From Dankookia rubra (lineage in GTDB: Bacteria > Pseudomonadota > Alphaproteobacteria > Acetobacterales > Acetobacteraceae), in assembly GCF_004355005.1 (NCBI RefSeq), contig NZ_SMSJ01000020.1, positions 1 to 64,000 of the forward strand: a DNA stretch of 64,000 bases, given 5' to 3'. A program made the translations under genes and the position numbers. Positions 41,810 to 51,796 of this stretch are shown one piece after another (the stretch's first letter is position 1; the number at the start of each line of letters is the position of its first letter). The notes under the pieces were generated by a model. It saw nothing but the letters and a program-made list of their open reading frames with translations. It did no database searches and had not been told where the DNA came from.

Positions 41810-43050
41810 GCCGGCGCGGCGGCCTGCACCACGGGCGCCGGATTGCGCCCGGCCAGCCGGTCGGCCAGCCAGAACATCGCCGGGTTCAGCGCAATGGTGA
41901 GCAGCGCCACTGCCAGCACCAGGTCGCGCCCGACCTCGGGCAACACCTTCTCCGTCACGCCGAGCCCGGCCAGGATGAAGCTGAACTCGCCGATCTGGGC
42001 GAGGGAGGCGGCGATGGTCAGCGCCTCCCGTCCCGACATCCCGCGCACCCGCGCCATGGCCCAGGCCACAGCCGACTTGCCGAGCATCACGACCAGCACC
42101 GCGCCGGCGAGGCCCAGCGGCTCCCGCAGCAAAACGCCCGGGTCGAACAGCATTCCGACCGAAACGAAGAACAGCACCGCGAAGGCGTCGCGCAGCGGCA
42201 GCGTCTGCTCCGCCGCTTTCAGGCTCAGTGCCGATTGGCCCAGCACCAGGCCGGACAGGAAAGCGCCGAGGGCAAAGGATACACCAAAGGCGACGAAGGC
42301 GAGGTAGGCGACGCCGAGCGCCGCGACCAGGGCGGCGAGGGAGAACAGCTCCCGCGACCGCAGCGCGCCGACCATCGACAGCGCCGCCGGCATGACCCGG
42401 CTGCCGACCAGCAGCATGAACGCGACGAAGGCCGCCAGCTTGCCGAGGGTGACCAGCAGGGAAACCAGCACACCCCCGTCCCCCACTCCCATCCCGGCCA
42501 GCATGCCCGCCGGCGTCCGCCCATCCAGCAGCGCCGCGGCGACGGGCACCAGAACCAGGGCGAGGACCATCGCCAGGTCCTCCACCACCAGCCAGCCGAT
42601 CGCCACATGCCCCTCGCGCGAGGCCGTATCTCCGCGTTCCTGCAGGCTGCGGAGTACCACGACGGTGCTGGCGACCGACAGGCAGATGCCGAAGACCAGT
42701 CCCTGCCCATTGGTCCAGCCGAGCAGCCGCGCCAAGCCCCAGCCCAGCAGCGTCACCACCGTGACGCCCGCCAGCGCGCCGGGTACCGCGACGCCCCTCA
42801 CCTGCACCAAGTCCTGCGGGGAGAAGTGCAGGCCGACGCCGAACATCAGCAGGATAATGCCAATCTCCGACAGTTCCCCCGCCAGTTCCAGGTTGCCGAT
42901 ATAGCCCGGGGTATGGGGCCCGATCAGCACACCGGCGACCAGGTAGCCAACCAGCGGCGGCAGCCGCAGCTTACGCGCGGTCACGCCCAGCAGCAACGCC
43001 ACGGTCAGGGCGGCGACCAGGGTCGTGATCAGCGGGGTGGAGTGCGGCAT
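41788..43050 (-). CDS. Cation:proton antiporter (CPA2, KefB/RosB-like) without RCK domain
   Basis: The 420-residue membrane protein has about twelve helices and CPA2 features: LPPLVGYLVAGVLIGPHTPG, MFGVGLHFSPQDL, SVASTVVVLRSL, WLVVEDLAMVLALVLVP (the acidic transport site) and SLAQIGEFSFILAGLG. Relatives such as YbaL and KefB carry an extra 130-150 residue RCK/TrkA-N domain at the C-terminus; here the protein ends soon after helix 12, so that regulatory domain is missing. Probable role is K+ or Na+/H+ exchange. Confidence 0.88.
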   Translation of the reverse strand: MPHSTPLITTLVAALTVALLLGVTARKLRLPPLVGYLVAGVLIGPHTPGYIGNLELAGELSEIGIILLMFGVGLHFSPQDLVQVRGVAVPGALAGVTVVTLLGWGLARLLGWTNGQGLVFGICLSVASTVVVLRSLQERGDTASREGHVAIGWLVVEDLAMVLALVLVPVAAALLDGRTPAGMLAGMGVGDGGVLVSLLVTLGKLAAFVAFMLLVGSRVMPAALSMVGALRSRELFSLAALVAALGVAYLAFVAFGVSFALGAFLSGLVLGQSALSLKAAEQTLPLRDAFAVLFFVSVGMLFDPGVLLREPLGLAGAVLVVMLGKSAVAWAMARVRGMSGREALTIAASLAQIGEFSFILAGLGVTEKVLPEVGRDLVLAVALLTIALNPAMFWLADRLAGRNPAPVVQAAAPAQPSGVG

Positions 43051-43092
43051 GCCCCTATGTGCGGGATTCCGGGGCGCGATGCACGCCGCGCG

Positions 43093-44577
43093 TCATGCTT
43101 CCAGGTAACGGCTCTGCAGGTGGGCGGTGAAATCCGCCGGGTCGAGCGGCTTGCCAGTAGCGAAGCGCAGGAGGTCCTGAAAGCCGAGCCGGGCGCCCTG
43201 GCCATGCACCCGCTCGCGCAGCCAGCTCATCAGCGGCCGCAGGTCGCCAAGCGCCAGCGCGTCGTCGAGTCCAGCGACGTCGTGCCGTGCCGCGCACATC
43301 AGTTGCGCCGCGGCCATCGCGCCTAGGGTGTAGCTGGGGAAATAGCCGAAGGCGCCGTCATGCCAATGGATGTCCTGCAGGCAGCCCCGCGCGTCGTCAG
43401 GTGGGGCGATGCCGAGCAGGGCGCGGAAACCATCGTTCCAGGCGCCGGGCAGGTCGGCCACCGCCAGGTCGCCGCCGATCAGCGCGCGTTCGAGCCGGAA
43501 GCGCAGGATGACATGCGCGGGATAGGTCAGCTCGTCGGCATCGACCCGGATGAAGCCGCGCGAGACATGCCGCCAGTGCGCCGCAAGGTTGGCTGTGCTG
43601 TAGGCGGCCGGGTCGCCGCCGAAACTGGCGCGCAGCTCACCGCCGAGAAAGCCGAGGAAGGCATCCGACCGGCAGGCCTGCATCTCGACGATCAGGGACT
43701 GCGACTCGTGCGCTGCCATCCCTGCCGCCTCGCCGACCGGCTGGCGTGCCCAAGGCTCCGGCAGGCCGCGCTCGTATTGCGCATGTCCGGTCTCGTGCAG
43801 CACGCCCATCAGCGCCTTGGCAACGTCCTGCTCGGCATAGAAGGTGGTGATGCGCACATCGGTCGGCGTGCCGCCGCAGAAGGGGTGCAGGCTCTCGTCC
43901 AGCCGCGCGTGCGCATAGTCCAGCCCGACGCGCTGCGACATCCGCTGGCACAGCGCCTTTTGCGCCGCGACCGGAAAGGGGCCGGGCAGCGGGATGGCGG
44001 CGGGGCGGCGGGCCTGGATTGCCTCGGCCCGCGGCAGGGCATCCTTCAGGAAAGCCTCGTAGGCGGTGAAGACCGGCTCGACCTCGGCGGCCGTCACGCC
44101 GCGCTGGTAGCCTTCCATCAGCGAGTCGTAGGGCGACAGGCCGGTCAGCGCCGAGAGCGCCTGCGCCATCTCCCGCTGCAGCCGCACCACTTCGGTCAGC
44201 GCCGGGCGGACCAGGGGGAAGTCGGCCTTCGCCTTGGCCTCGCGCCAGATGTTCTCGCAAGCGCTGTTGGCCCGCGCCATCGCCTCGACCAGCTGGGTCG
44301 GCAGAGCGGAGGCGCGGAGATGGGCGCGGCGCATCAGGTCGAGGTTGGGGGCGTCCCATTCGCCGGTGGCCTCGGCGCCGTCGAGGTCGTCGGCGACTTC
44401 CGGCGCGGCCAGCAGATCGTGCGTCAGGCCGGCCAGCGTCGCCAGTTGCTCGCCACGTGCCACGGCGCCGCCGGGCGGCATCATGGCGCTCGCATCCCAG
44501 TGCAGCATGGCCTGCGCCTCACCCAGCGTGGCGATGCGGGCAAAGCGGGATTTCAGGCGGTCATAGGCGGCGTTCAT
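43093..44577 (-). CDS. M32-family metallocarboxypeptidase (carboxypeptidase Taq)
   Basis: The 494-residue cytoplasmic zinc peptidase has HETGH (HExxH) in MGVLHETGHAQYERGLP, preceded by DVRITTFYAEQD and followed by GMAAHESQSLIVEM with the third metal ligand, and DADELTYPAHVILRFRLE. It removes C-terminal residues from peptides. ATG 44577 (MNAAYDRLKSRFARI) gives the usual N-terminus; further in-frame extension runs into the SURF1 gene and is rejected. It lies 64 bases after SURF1 on the same strand. Confidence 0.93.
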   Translation of the reverse strand: MNAAYDRLKSRFARIATLGEAQAMLHWDASAMMPPGGAVARGEQLATLAGLTHDLLAAPEVADDLDGAEATGEWDAPNLDLMRRAHLRASALPTQLVEAMARANSACENIWREAKAKADFPLVRPALTEVVRLQREMAQALSALTGLSPYDSLMEGYQRGVTAAEVEPVFTAYEAFLKDALPRAEAIQARRPAAIPLPGPFPVAAQKALCQRMSQRVGLDYAHARLDESLHPFCGGTPTDVRITTFYAEQDVAKALMGVLHETGHAQYERGLPEPWARQPVGEAAGMAAHESQSLIVEMQACRSDAFLGFLGGELRASFGGDPAAYSTANLAAHWRHVSRGFIRVDADELTYPAHVILRFRLERALIGGDLAVADLPGAWNDGFRALLGIAPPDDARGCLQDIHWHDGAFGYFPSYTLGAMAAAQLMCAARHDVAGLDDALALGDLRPLMSWLRERVHGQGARLGFQDLLRFATGKPLDPADFTAHLQSRYLEA

Positions 44578-44641
44578 ACCGGATCCCTCGTGCTGCGATG
44601 ACGGGTTGGAATGGACGGTGGTCATGCGCGACCGGCCGCGG

Positions 44642-45346
44642 CTACAGACCGGGCCGCGCCGGCTCCGAGGCGGGCTGCCGCTTTCGCAGCATGAAGGCCG
44701 CCACCACGCCGACCAGCGCCGCCGCCAGCCCGAACCAGGTGATGGCATAACCGAGATGCGGGTTGTTCGGCCGCGGCAGGGTGGTGGGCGCCGCCGGCAG
44801 CGTGGCGGGCGGCGTGCCGGGCGGCGACAGCGCCACCAAGCCGAAGGGGGCGGGCGGCGACAAGCCGAGCGCCGCGCCGATCGCCGCGGTATCGAGAATG
44901 TAGAAGCGCCGTCCGGCCGGATCGTCCTTCGGGCTGTTCCAGTCGCGCTCGTCGGGCGGGCGGACATAGCCGGTGACGGAGACCTTGCCCTCAGGCCGGC
45001 CCACCGGCCGGTCGCGCTCGATCGGCACCCATCCGCGATCCACCAGCAGCGGCGGCGCGCCCTCCCGCAGCAGGGGTACCAGCAGGTGGGCGCCAAGGGT
45101 GGTGCCGCGAACCTCAAGGCCCAACAACGCCTCCCGCCCATGGTCGAAGCGACCGGTGGCGACGACCTTGGTGTAAGGGGTGGGCGCGGAGCCGAGCGGC
45201 ACCGGCGGCCCGGCCTCGGAGGCCGTGATGGTCGCCAGCATGTCAGTCTTCCAGACAAGACGTCGTACTTGCCAGATGCCGAGCGCCAGGAGCACGGCCA
45301 GAACCGGCAGGGCAACCAGCACCGGCGCCCAACGCTTGAGGATCAC
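44642..45346 (-). CDS. SURF1-family cytochrome oxidase assembly protein
   Basis: SURF1 helps insert heme a into subunit I of the aa3 oxidase. The 234-residue inner-membrane protein has an N-terminal helix (VLVALPVLAVLLALGIWQV), the periplasmic domain with LGAHLLVPL and VDRGWVP, and a C-terminal helix after NPHLGYAITWFGLA. ATG 45346 overlaps the DUF983 stop (ATGA), fixing the start and operon membership. Confidence 0.92.
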   Translation of the reverse strand: MILKRWAPVLVALPVLAVLLALGIWQVRRLVWKTDMLATITASEAGPPVPLGSAPTPYTKVVATGRFDHGREALLGLEVRGTTLGAHLLVPLLREGAPPLLVDRGWVPIERDRPVGRPEGKVSVTGYVRPPDERDWNSPKDDPAGRRFYILDTAAIGAALGLSPPAPFGLVALSPPGTPPATLPAAPTTLPRPNNPHLGYAITWFGLAAALVGVVAAFMLRKRQPASEPARPGL

Positions 45347-45708
45347 GGGGCGGGAACACGCAAGCGGTGGCGGTACTGCAGCGCGACCAGCAGCGCCTTG
45401 GCAACGCGCATCACCGCCAGCGACAGCACCAGGATCACCACCGGCCAGACCAGCGCATGCACCCAGAACGAGGGCTGGTATTTGATGTCAACCACCAGCG
45501 CCATGATCACCACCAGCGCGCCGACGATGAAGATGCCGGCCATCGCCGGGCCATCCCCAGAGTCATGAGCCCGAAGGTCGAGGCCGCAGGCCAAGCAGGC
45601 CTCCCGCACCCTCAGCAGCCCGGAAAACAAAGGGCCGCTGCCGCAACGCGGACAGCGGCCCAGCAGTGCGGCCGGCGCCAGGGGCGCCGGTCCGGTGGCA
45701 TCGTCCAT
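45343..45708 (-). CDS. DUF983-family membrane protein of the oxidase cluster
   Basis: The 121-residue product has a zinc-ribbon-like pair (CPRCGSG and CLACGLDL) followed by two membrane helices (AGIFIVGALVVIMALVV and the segment after FWVHALVWPVVI). DUF983 proteins are typical members of alphaproteobacterial cox operons, between ctaE and SURF1, with unknown role in assembly. ATG 45708 overlaps the ctaE stop (TGATG) and its stop overlaps the SURF1 start. Confidence 0.88.
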   Translation of the reverse strand: MDDATGPAPLAPAALLGRCPRCGSGPLFSGLLRVREACLACGLDLRAHDSGDGPAMAGIFIVGALVVIMALVVDIKYQPSFWVHALVWPVVILVLSLAVMRVAKALLVALQYRHRLRVPAP

Positions 45709-46553
45709 CAGTGCTGGGCGATCTCGCCCGCACCGAGGAAGTAGATGCAGACGAAGAGGAACAGCCACACCACGTCGACGAAGTGCCAGTACCAAGCCGC
45801 CGCCTCGAAGCCGAAATGCCGCTGCGGGGTGAAGCCGCCCTTGATCGCGCGGATCAGGCAGACCAGCAGGAAGGTGGTGCCGATGATGACGTGGAAGCCG
45901 TGGAAGCCGGTGGCTAGGAAGAAGACCGAAGGATAGACGCCGCCGGTGAAGTGGAACGGGGCCTCGGCATACTCGATCGCCTGGAAGGTGCTGAAGCTGA
46001 TGCCGAGCAGGACGGTGATCGCCAGGCCGGCGACCAGCCCCTTGCGGTCGCCGTGGAGCAGCGAGTGGTGCGCCCAGGTCACCGTGCAGCCCGACAGCAG
46101 CAGGATCATGGTGTTCAGGAAGGGCAGACCGAAGGGATCGAAGGTCAGCACGCCCTTCGGCGGCCAGACCGCGACCGCGGCACCGGAGACATGTTCCGGG
46201 TAAAGCGCGAAGTGGAAATAGGCCCAGAAGAAGGCGACGAAGAACATGACCTCGGAGGCGATGAACAGGGTCATGCCATAACGCAGGCCGATCCGCACCA
46301 CCGGGGTATGCAGGCCGGGCGTCCGCGACTCGATCAGGACGTCGCGCCACCAGAAGAACATGGTCGCCAGAACGCCGGCGATGCCGAGGTAGAGCATCCA
46401 GTGAATGCCCTCGTGCGCCAGCAGGATGATGCCGAGCACCAAGGCGCCGCCGGCGAAGCTGCCGACGATCGGCCAGGGCGAGGGATCCACCAAGTGGTAG
46501 GGGTGCTTGTGCAGCGGGGCAGGCTCCGCCGCGATCTCAGTGGTGCTGGCCAT
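45708..46553 (-). CDS. ctaE: Cytochrome c oxidase subunit III
   Basis: The 281-residue subunit III of the aa3-type oxidase has seven helices. Characteristic blocks are [16 protein letters not shown] at the N-terminus, [33 protein letters not shown] and [20 protein letters not shown], ending with [22 protein letters not shown] 46553 is unambiguous. It follows ctaG by 115 bases and overlaps DUF983. Confidence 0.96.
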   Translation of the reverse strand: MASTTEIAAEPAPLHKHPYHLVDPSPWPIVGSFAGGALVLGIILLAHEGIHWMLYLGIAGVLATMFFWWRDVLIESRTPGLHTPVVRIGLRYGMTLFIASEVMFFVAFFWAYFHFALYPEHVSGAAVAVWPPKGVLTFDPFGLPFLNTMILLLSGCTVTWAHHSLLHGDRKGLVAGLAITVLLGISFSTFQAIEYAEAPFHFTGGVYPSVFFLATGFHGFHVIIGTTFLLVCLIRAIKGGFTPQRHFGFEAAAWYWHFVDVVWLFLFVCIYFLGAGEIAQH

Positions 46554-46668
46554 GTCTCGTCCTGGTCCGATCTCTCAGGCGAGGCCCCGAAAGGCCCTGT
46601 CGCCGGGTATGCACATCAATCCCGGAAAATCCCGCCCCGATCAAGCCCATGCAGGCCATCCGGGCGGC

Positions 46669-47298
46669 TCATGGGGTGGCCCGCGGCGCGGCGCCGACAT
46701 GCGGCCCGGCATTCGCAAGGGCTCCGCTGCGGTCGGCGTCGTCCAGGCTGCGGAAGAAGCTGTAGCTGATGGTGATGGTGTGGATGTCCCGCGTCGCCGG
46801 GTCCTTGGCCATCTGCGGGTCGACCCAAAAGGCGAGCGGCATGTCCACCTGCTGGCCCGGCTCGAGCGTCTGCTGCTCGAAGCAGAAGCAAGCGGTTTTG
46901 TGGAAATACTTGCCCACCGTCGCGGGCGTGACGTTGTAGGTGGCGACGCCGGTCACTGGCGCCACGGCGGTGTTGCTCGCCTGGTAGAAGGCCATGCCCT
47001 CCTCGCCAAGGCGGAGTTGCATCGGTCCCTGGGATGGCGCGAAGCGCCAGGGCAGGCCGGGGGCGGTATTGGCGTTGAAGCGGATGGTCACCACCCGGGC
47101 AGGCATGTCCTTGGCCGCGCCGGGCGCCGCCGGGCCACCGACCTGCACCGTGCCGCCATAGCCAGTGGCGCGGCAGAACATGTCGTAGAGCGGGACGGAG
47201 GCATAGGCGAGCCCCAGCATGCCGCATACGAAGGCGCCGACACCGATCGCGGTGCGGCGGTTGCGGCGTTGCAGGGCTTCGGCGCGGGTCTGTTCCAT
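46669..47298 (-). CDS. ctaG: Cytochrome c oxidase assembly protein CtaG/Cox11
   Basis: CtaG delivers copper to the CuB site of subunit I. The 209-residue protein has one N-terminal helix (TAIGVGAFVCGMLGLAYASV followed by PLYDMFC), a periplasmic Ig-like domain and the copper motif CFCFEQQTLEPGQ. ATG 47298 (MEQTRAEALQRRNRR) gives the usual N-terminus; a TTG at 47334 would add 12 residues. It lies between the coxF-like gene and ctaE. Confidence 0.94.
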   Translation of the reverse strand: MEQTRAEALQRRNRRTAIGVGAFVCGMLGLAYASVPLYDMFCRATGYGGTVQVGGPAAPGAAKDMPARVVTIRFNANTAPGLPWRFAPSQGPMQLRLGEEGMAFYQASNTAVAPVTGVATYNVTPATVGKYFHKTACFCFEQQTLEPGQQVDMPLAFWVDPQMAKDPATRDIHTITISYSFFRSLDDADRSGALANAGPHVGAAPRATP

Positions 47299-47336
47299 GG
47301 TGCGGCAGGTGGCGGCCTGGTGGGGATCGGGCAAGG

Positions 47337-47489
47337 TCAGCCGCGCAGCACGCGCGCGGTGCTGATAAAGAAGAACAGGATGACCAGCGCGACCAGCACG
47401 CCGAGCACCGCCCAGTTCTTCTGCCGGCGGCGGCGGTTGAAGGCGGCGCGCTCCTCGGGCGTCATAGAAACCGTCTCGGCCGGGCTCAT
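47337..47489 (-). CDS. Small single-helix protein of the oxidase cluster (CoxF-like)
   Basis: This 50-residue protein starts at ATG 47489, which overlaps the ctaB stop (ATGA). It has a basic cytoplasmic part (EERAAFNRRRRQKNW) and one helix (AVLGVLVALVILFFFIS). A short gene of this kind between ctaB and ctaG is usual in alphaproteobacterial cox operons and is called coxF in some genomes; its role is not established. Longer frames running upstream are antiparallel readings of ctaB. Confidence 0.75.
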   Translation of the reverse strand: MSPAETVSMTPEERAAFNRRRRQKNWAVLGVLVALVILFFFISTARVLRG

Positions 47490-48421
47490 CCGAGGATCAT
47501 CCGGTCGACGGCCAGCGCGATGAAGAGCAGGCCGAGATAGGAGAGCGAGTAGCGGAAGGCCTTCCGGGCCGGCGCGTCGCCGGTCAAGCTGCGGCCGGCC
47601 ACATCCTGCCGGTCGCGGAACACAAGAACCGCGTGGCGGAGGAATTCGGCGCCCAGCAAGACTGCGGCTGCAGCATAGACCCAGCCGGCGAAGCCCAGCA
47701 GCGTCGGCAGCAGGGTCAGCGGCAGCAGCACCAGCGTATAGATCAGGACCTGCTTCCGGGTTTCCTTCGCACCATGCGTGACGGGCAGCATCGGCACGCC
47801 GACGCGTTCGTAGTCGGCATGGGCGAAGAGGCTGAGCGCCCAGAAATGCGGCGGCGTCCAGAAGAAGATGATGGCGAAGAGGATGATCGGCTCGAGCGTG
47901 ATGTGGCCGGTCACCGCCGCCCAGCCGATCACCGGCGGGAAGGCCCCAGCGGCGCCGCCGATGACGATGTTCTGGCTGGTCCGGCGCTTCAGCCACATGG
48001 TGTAGACGAAGACGTAGAAGCCGATCGACAGCGCCAGCACCGCGGCGGCGACCCAGTTGGTTGCCAGCCCCATGATGAGGACCGAGGCGGCGGCGAGCGC
48101 CACGCCATAGGCCAGCGCGGCGCCCGGTTCGATCCGCCCGGCCGGGATGGGCCGGGTGGCCGTGCGCTTCATCCGCGCATCAATGTCGCGGTCGTACCAC
48201 ATGTTGATGGCGCCGGCCGCCCCAGCGCCGAGCGCGATGCAGAGCACCGCGGCAACCGCAAGGGCAGGAGCCAGATGGCCCGGGGCCACCATCAGCCCAA
48301 CGATGCCGGTCAGCACTACCAGAGAGATGACCCGCGGCTTCAGCAGCGTCACCCAATCGCGGACTTCGGAAAGGTCCTGCGGGATGCTGTCCGAGGCGGA
48401 GGAGGCGGTCAGGTCGCTCAT
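47486..48421 (-). CDS. ctaB: Heme o synthase (protoheme IX farnesyltransferase)
   Basis: CtaB farnesylates heme b to heme o, the precursor of heme a. The 311-residue UbiA-family membrane protein has the first Asp motif NMWYDRDIDARMKRT and the second block FAHADYERVGVPMLPV, plus RPIPAGRI and IVIGGAAGAFPPVIGW. ATG 48421 (MSDLTASSASD) is the first start after two hairpins that separate it from ctaD. Its stop overlaps the coxF-like gene. Confidence 0.95.
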   Translation of the reverse strand: MSDLTASSASDSIPQDLSEVRDWVTLLKPRVISLVVLTGIVGLMVAPGHLAPALAVAAVLCIALGAGAAGAINMWYDRDIDARMKRTATRPIPAGRIEPGAALAYGVALAAASVLIMGLATNWVAAAVLALSIGFYVFVYTMWLKRRTSQNIVIGGAAGAFPPVIGWAAVTGHITLEPIILFAIIFFWTPPHFWALSLFAHADYERVGVPMLPVTHGAKETRKQVLIYTLVLLPLTLLPTLLGFAGWVYAAAAVLLGAEFLRHAVLVFRDRQDVAGRSLTGDAPARKAFRYSLSYLGLLFIALAVDRMILG

Positions 48422-48448
48422 GGTCGCAGATCTGGGTCCTGAATGGAC

Positions 48449-48478
48449 GGAACGCCATGCCCTGCGGCATGGCGTTCC
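48449..48478 (-). terminator. Perfect 13-bp hairpin between ctaD and ctaB
   Basis: GGAACGCCATGCC (48449-48461) and GGCATGGCGTTCC (48466-48478) are exact complements around CTGC. There is no U-tract. Inside an operon it would act as an attenuator, a processing site or a stabiliser of the ctaD message. Confidence 0.45.
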
Positions 48479-48491
48479 GGTTACGCAGTGC

Positions 48492-48511
48492 GGGGCGGTC
48501 GGGACCGCCCC
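48492..48511 (-). terminator. Second hairpin directly after ctaD
   Basis: GGGGCGGTC (48492-48500) pairs with GACCGCCCC (48503-48511) around GG, 7 bases after the ctaD stop. With the hairpin at 48449-48478 it makes a double stem-loop before ctaB. Confidence 0.45.
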
Positions 48512-48518
48512 GGAAACG

Positions 48519-50147
<1,629 letters not shown>

Positions 50148-50170
50148 TCAAGGTCAGCCGAACCCCGGGG

Positions 50171-51097
50171 CTACCGGGGCAGGGCCGCAAGCTGCTGCGT
50201 CGCCGGGGCCGGCAGCACGGCCACCGGGGCCTCGCCGCTATCGGCCTTGGCATACTTCTTCTGCGCCGAAGCGACCCAGGCCTGGAATTCGGCGGCCGGG
50301 ACTGCCTGGACCTGGATCGGCATGAACCAGTGGTTGGTCCCGCAGATCTGGTTGCACTGACCATAGAAGGTCCCGGCGCGGTCGGCCTTGAACCAAGTCT
50401 CCAGCGTCCGGCCGGGGATGGTGTATTTCTGGACGCCCAGCGAAGGGACGAAGAAGCTGTGAATCACGTCCTGGCCGGTGGTCAGCACGCGAACGGTGGC
50501 GCCTACCGGAATCACAAGCGGCTCGTCCACCGTCAGGTTCCGCAGCTGGTCGGACTTCAGGTCCTCGGTGGGAATCGGCCGGCTGTCGAAGGCGAAGTTG
50601 CCGTTGTCCGGGTAGGCATAGTGCCAGTACCACTGCCGGCCCTGCACGTTGATCGTCAGGTCGGCGTCGCGGGCCCGGTCCTGGTAGTAGATCAGCCGGA
50701 AGGACGGGATGGCGATCACCACCAGGATGAGCACCGGGATCACCGTCCAGGCGATCTCGATCATCGTGTTGTGGCTGGTCCGCGACGGGGTCGGATTGAC
50801 CGATTCGCGGTACTTGAAGACCACCCAGCCGAGCAACGCCATGACGAAGGCGGTAATGGCGATGATGATCCACAGCACCAGGGTGTTGAAGTCGTGGACC
50901 GCTTCCTTCACCGGGCCGGCCGCCGGCTGCAGGCCGATGCCCCAGGGCGTCGGCGCACCGAGCGAGCTATGCGTCTCGCCCACCAGCCCGCCGGAGGGCG
51001 CGGCATTCTGCGCCGAGGCCGATCCGATGACAGAGAGTGCAACGAAGAGGCCGGCGTATGCGAGCCCCGATGCCTTAGCGAACAATCGCCCGATCAC
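50171..51097 (-). CDS. coxB: Cytochrome c oxidase subunit II
   Basis: The 308-residue subunit carries the binuclear CuA site: GQCNQICGTNHWFMPI with Cys-x3-Cys, and the earlier HSFFVPSLGVQKY. Two helices follow a signal peptide (LAYAGLFVALSVIGSASA): VLWIIIAITAFVMALLGWVV and TVIPVLILVVIAIPSF. The start is GTG at 51097. A GCTACATC (minus strand, 51256-51263) in the 182-base upstream gap resembles the -10 of the alphaproteobacterial housekeeping promoter, but its -35 is weak. It is the first gene of the oxidase operon, downstream of an ArsR gene. Confidence 0.96.
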   Translation of the reverse strand: MIGRLFAKASGLAYAGLFVALSVIGSASAQNAAPSGGLVGETHSSLGAPTPWGIGLQPAAGPVKEAVHDFNTLVLWIIIAITAFVMALLGWVVFKYRESVNPTPSRTSHNTMIEIAWTVIPVLILVVIAIPSFRLIYYQDRARDADLTINVQGRQWYWHYAYPDNGNFAFDSRPIPTEDLKSDQLRNLTVDEPLVIPVGATVRVLTTGQDVIHSFFVPSLGVQKYTIPGRTLETWFKADRAGTFYGQCNQICGTNHWFMPIQVQAVPAAEFQAWVASAQKKYAKADSGEAPVAVLPAPATQQLAALPR

Positions 51098-51279
51098 ACG
51101 TCGCTTCCCATTCCCGTCCGGGTCGACGACACGCGCCGCCCTATCGCATTCCCGCCGGGCCGCAGGACGGCCCGCACGCCGTGCCACCAGGGGTGGAACG
51201 GACGCGGCCGGACCATAAGTCCCGGCATCGCACCGCACAAGTGAGGCGCCCCGCCGATGTAGCAAGGGCACGGCTTTTT

Positions 51280-51618
51280 TCAGCCAGCCCCATCGGCCCC
51301 GACATCGCCCTCGGCATCGACCTCGGCCACGTGGTCGACCATGTCCGACAGCATCGACCGGATATGCTCGTCCTGCACCGCATAGAAGACCTGCCGGCCG
51401 CGCCGGTCCGCCTGCAGCAGCCGTGCCGCGCGCAGCAGCCGCAGGTGGTGGGAGACCAGCGAGGCCGAGATGCCCAGGCGCTCCGCCATCTCCCCCACGG
51501 CCGCCGCGTGGTCGAGACAGGCGAGGATGATCTTCAGCCGCGTCGGGTCGCTCATCAGCCGGAACATCTCCGCCAGTTCGACCACCTGATCGTCGCCGAT
51601 CCTCACCCGTCCGCGCAT
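51280..51618 (-). CDS. ArsR-family winged-helix regulator
   Basis: The 112-residue protein has the ArsR/SmtB fold: LAEMFRLMSDPTRLKIILAC, the recognition helix region LGISASLVSHHLRLLRAA and the wing RRGRQVFYAV. The C-terminal helix continues DEHIRSMLSDMVDHVAEVDA, with His/Asp residues that could form the alpha-5 metal site. It is divergent from mntH (179 bases) and upstream of coxB on the same strand, so metal control of mntH or of the oxidase operon is plausible but unproven. Confidence 0.88.
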   Translation of the reverse strand: MRGRVRIGDDQVVELAEMFRLMSDPTRLKIILACLDHAAAVGEMAERLGISASLVSHHLRLLRAARLLQADRRGRQVFYAVQDEHIRSMLSDMVDHVAEVDAEGDVGADGAG

Positions 51619-51796
51619 CGTCGCTGCATCCTGTTCCCGGCCCGGCCACACTTGCGCGCCGCCGAGCCCGACCACAAGCGGGCCTTGACAGGACGGGGCC
51701 TCGGGGGCACCTCCGGAGTGACGTTTAACCCGCTGAAAAACAAGGGCCATTCTAACAGTTGAAGACCTGTTCAGCCATGCCGAACGACAGCGCCGC

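Noticed and set aside
43093-45315. Apparent 740-residue fusion upstream-extending the M32 peptidase
   Set aside because: The extra N-terminal part is an alternative-frame reading of SURF1. ATG 44577 gives the normal M32 N-terminus.
51684-51689. Perfect TTGACA upstream of mntH as a -35 box
   Set aside because: No acceptable -10 occurs 16-18 bases downstream; the surrounding bases are part of a GC-rich run.
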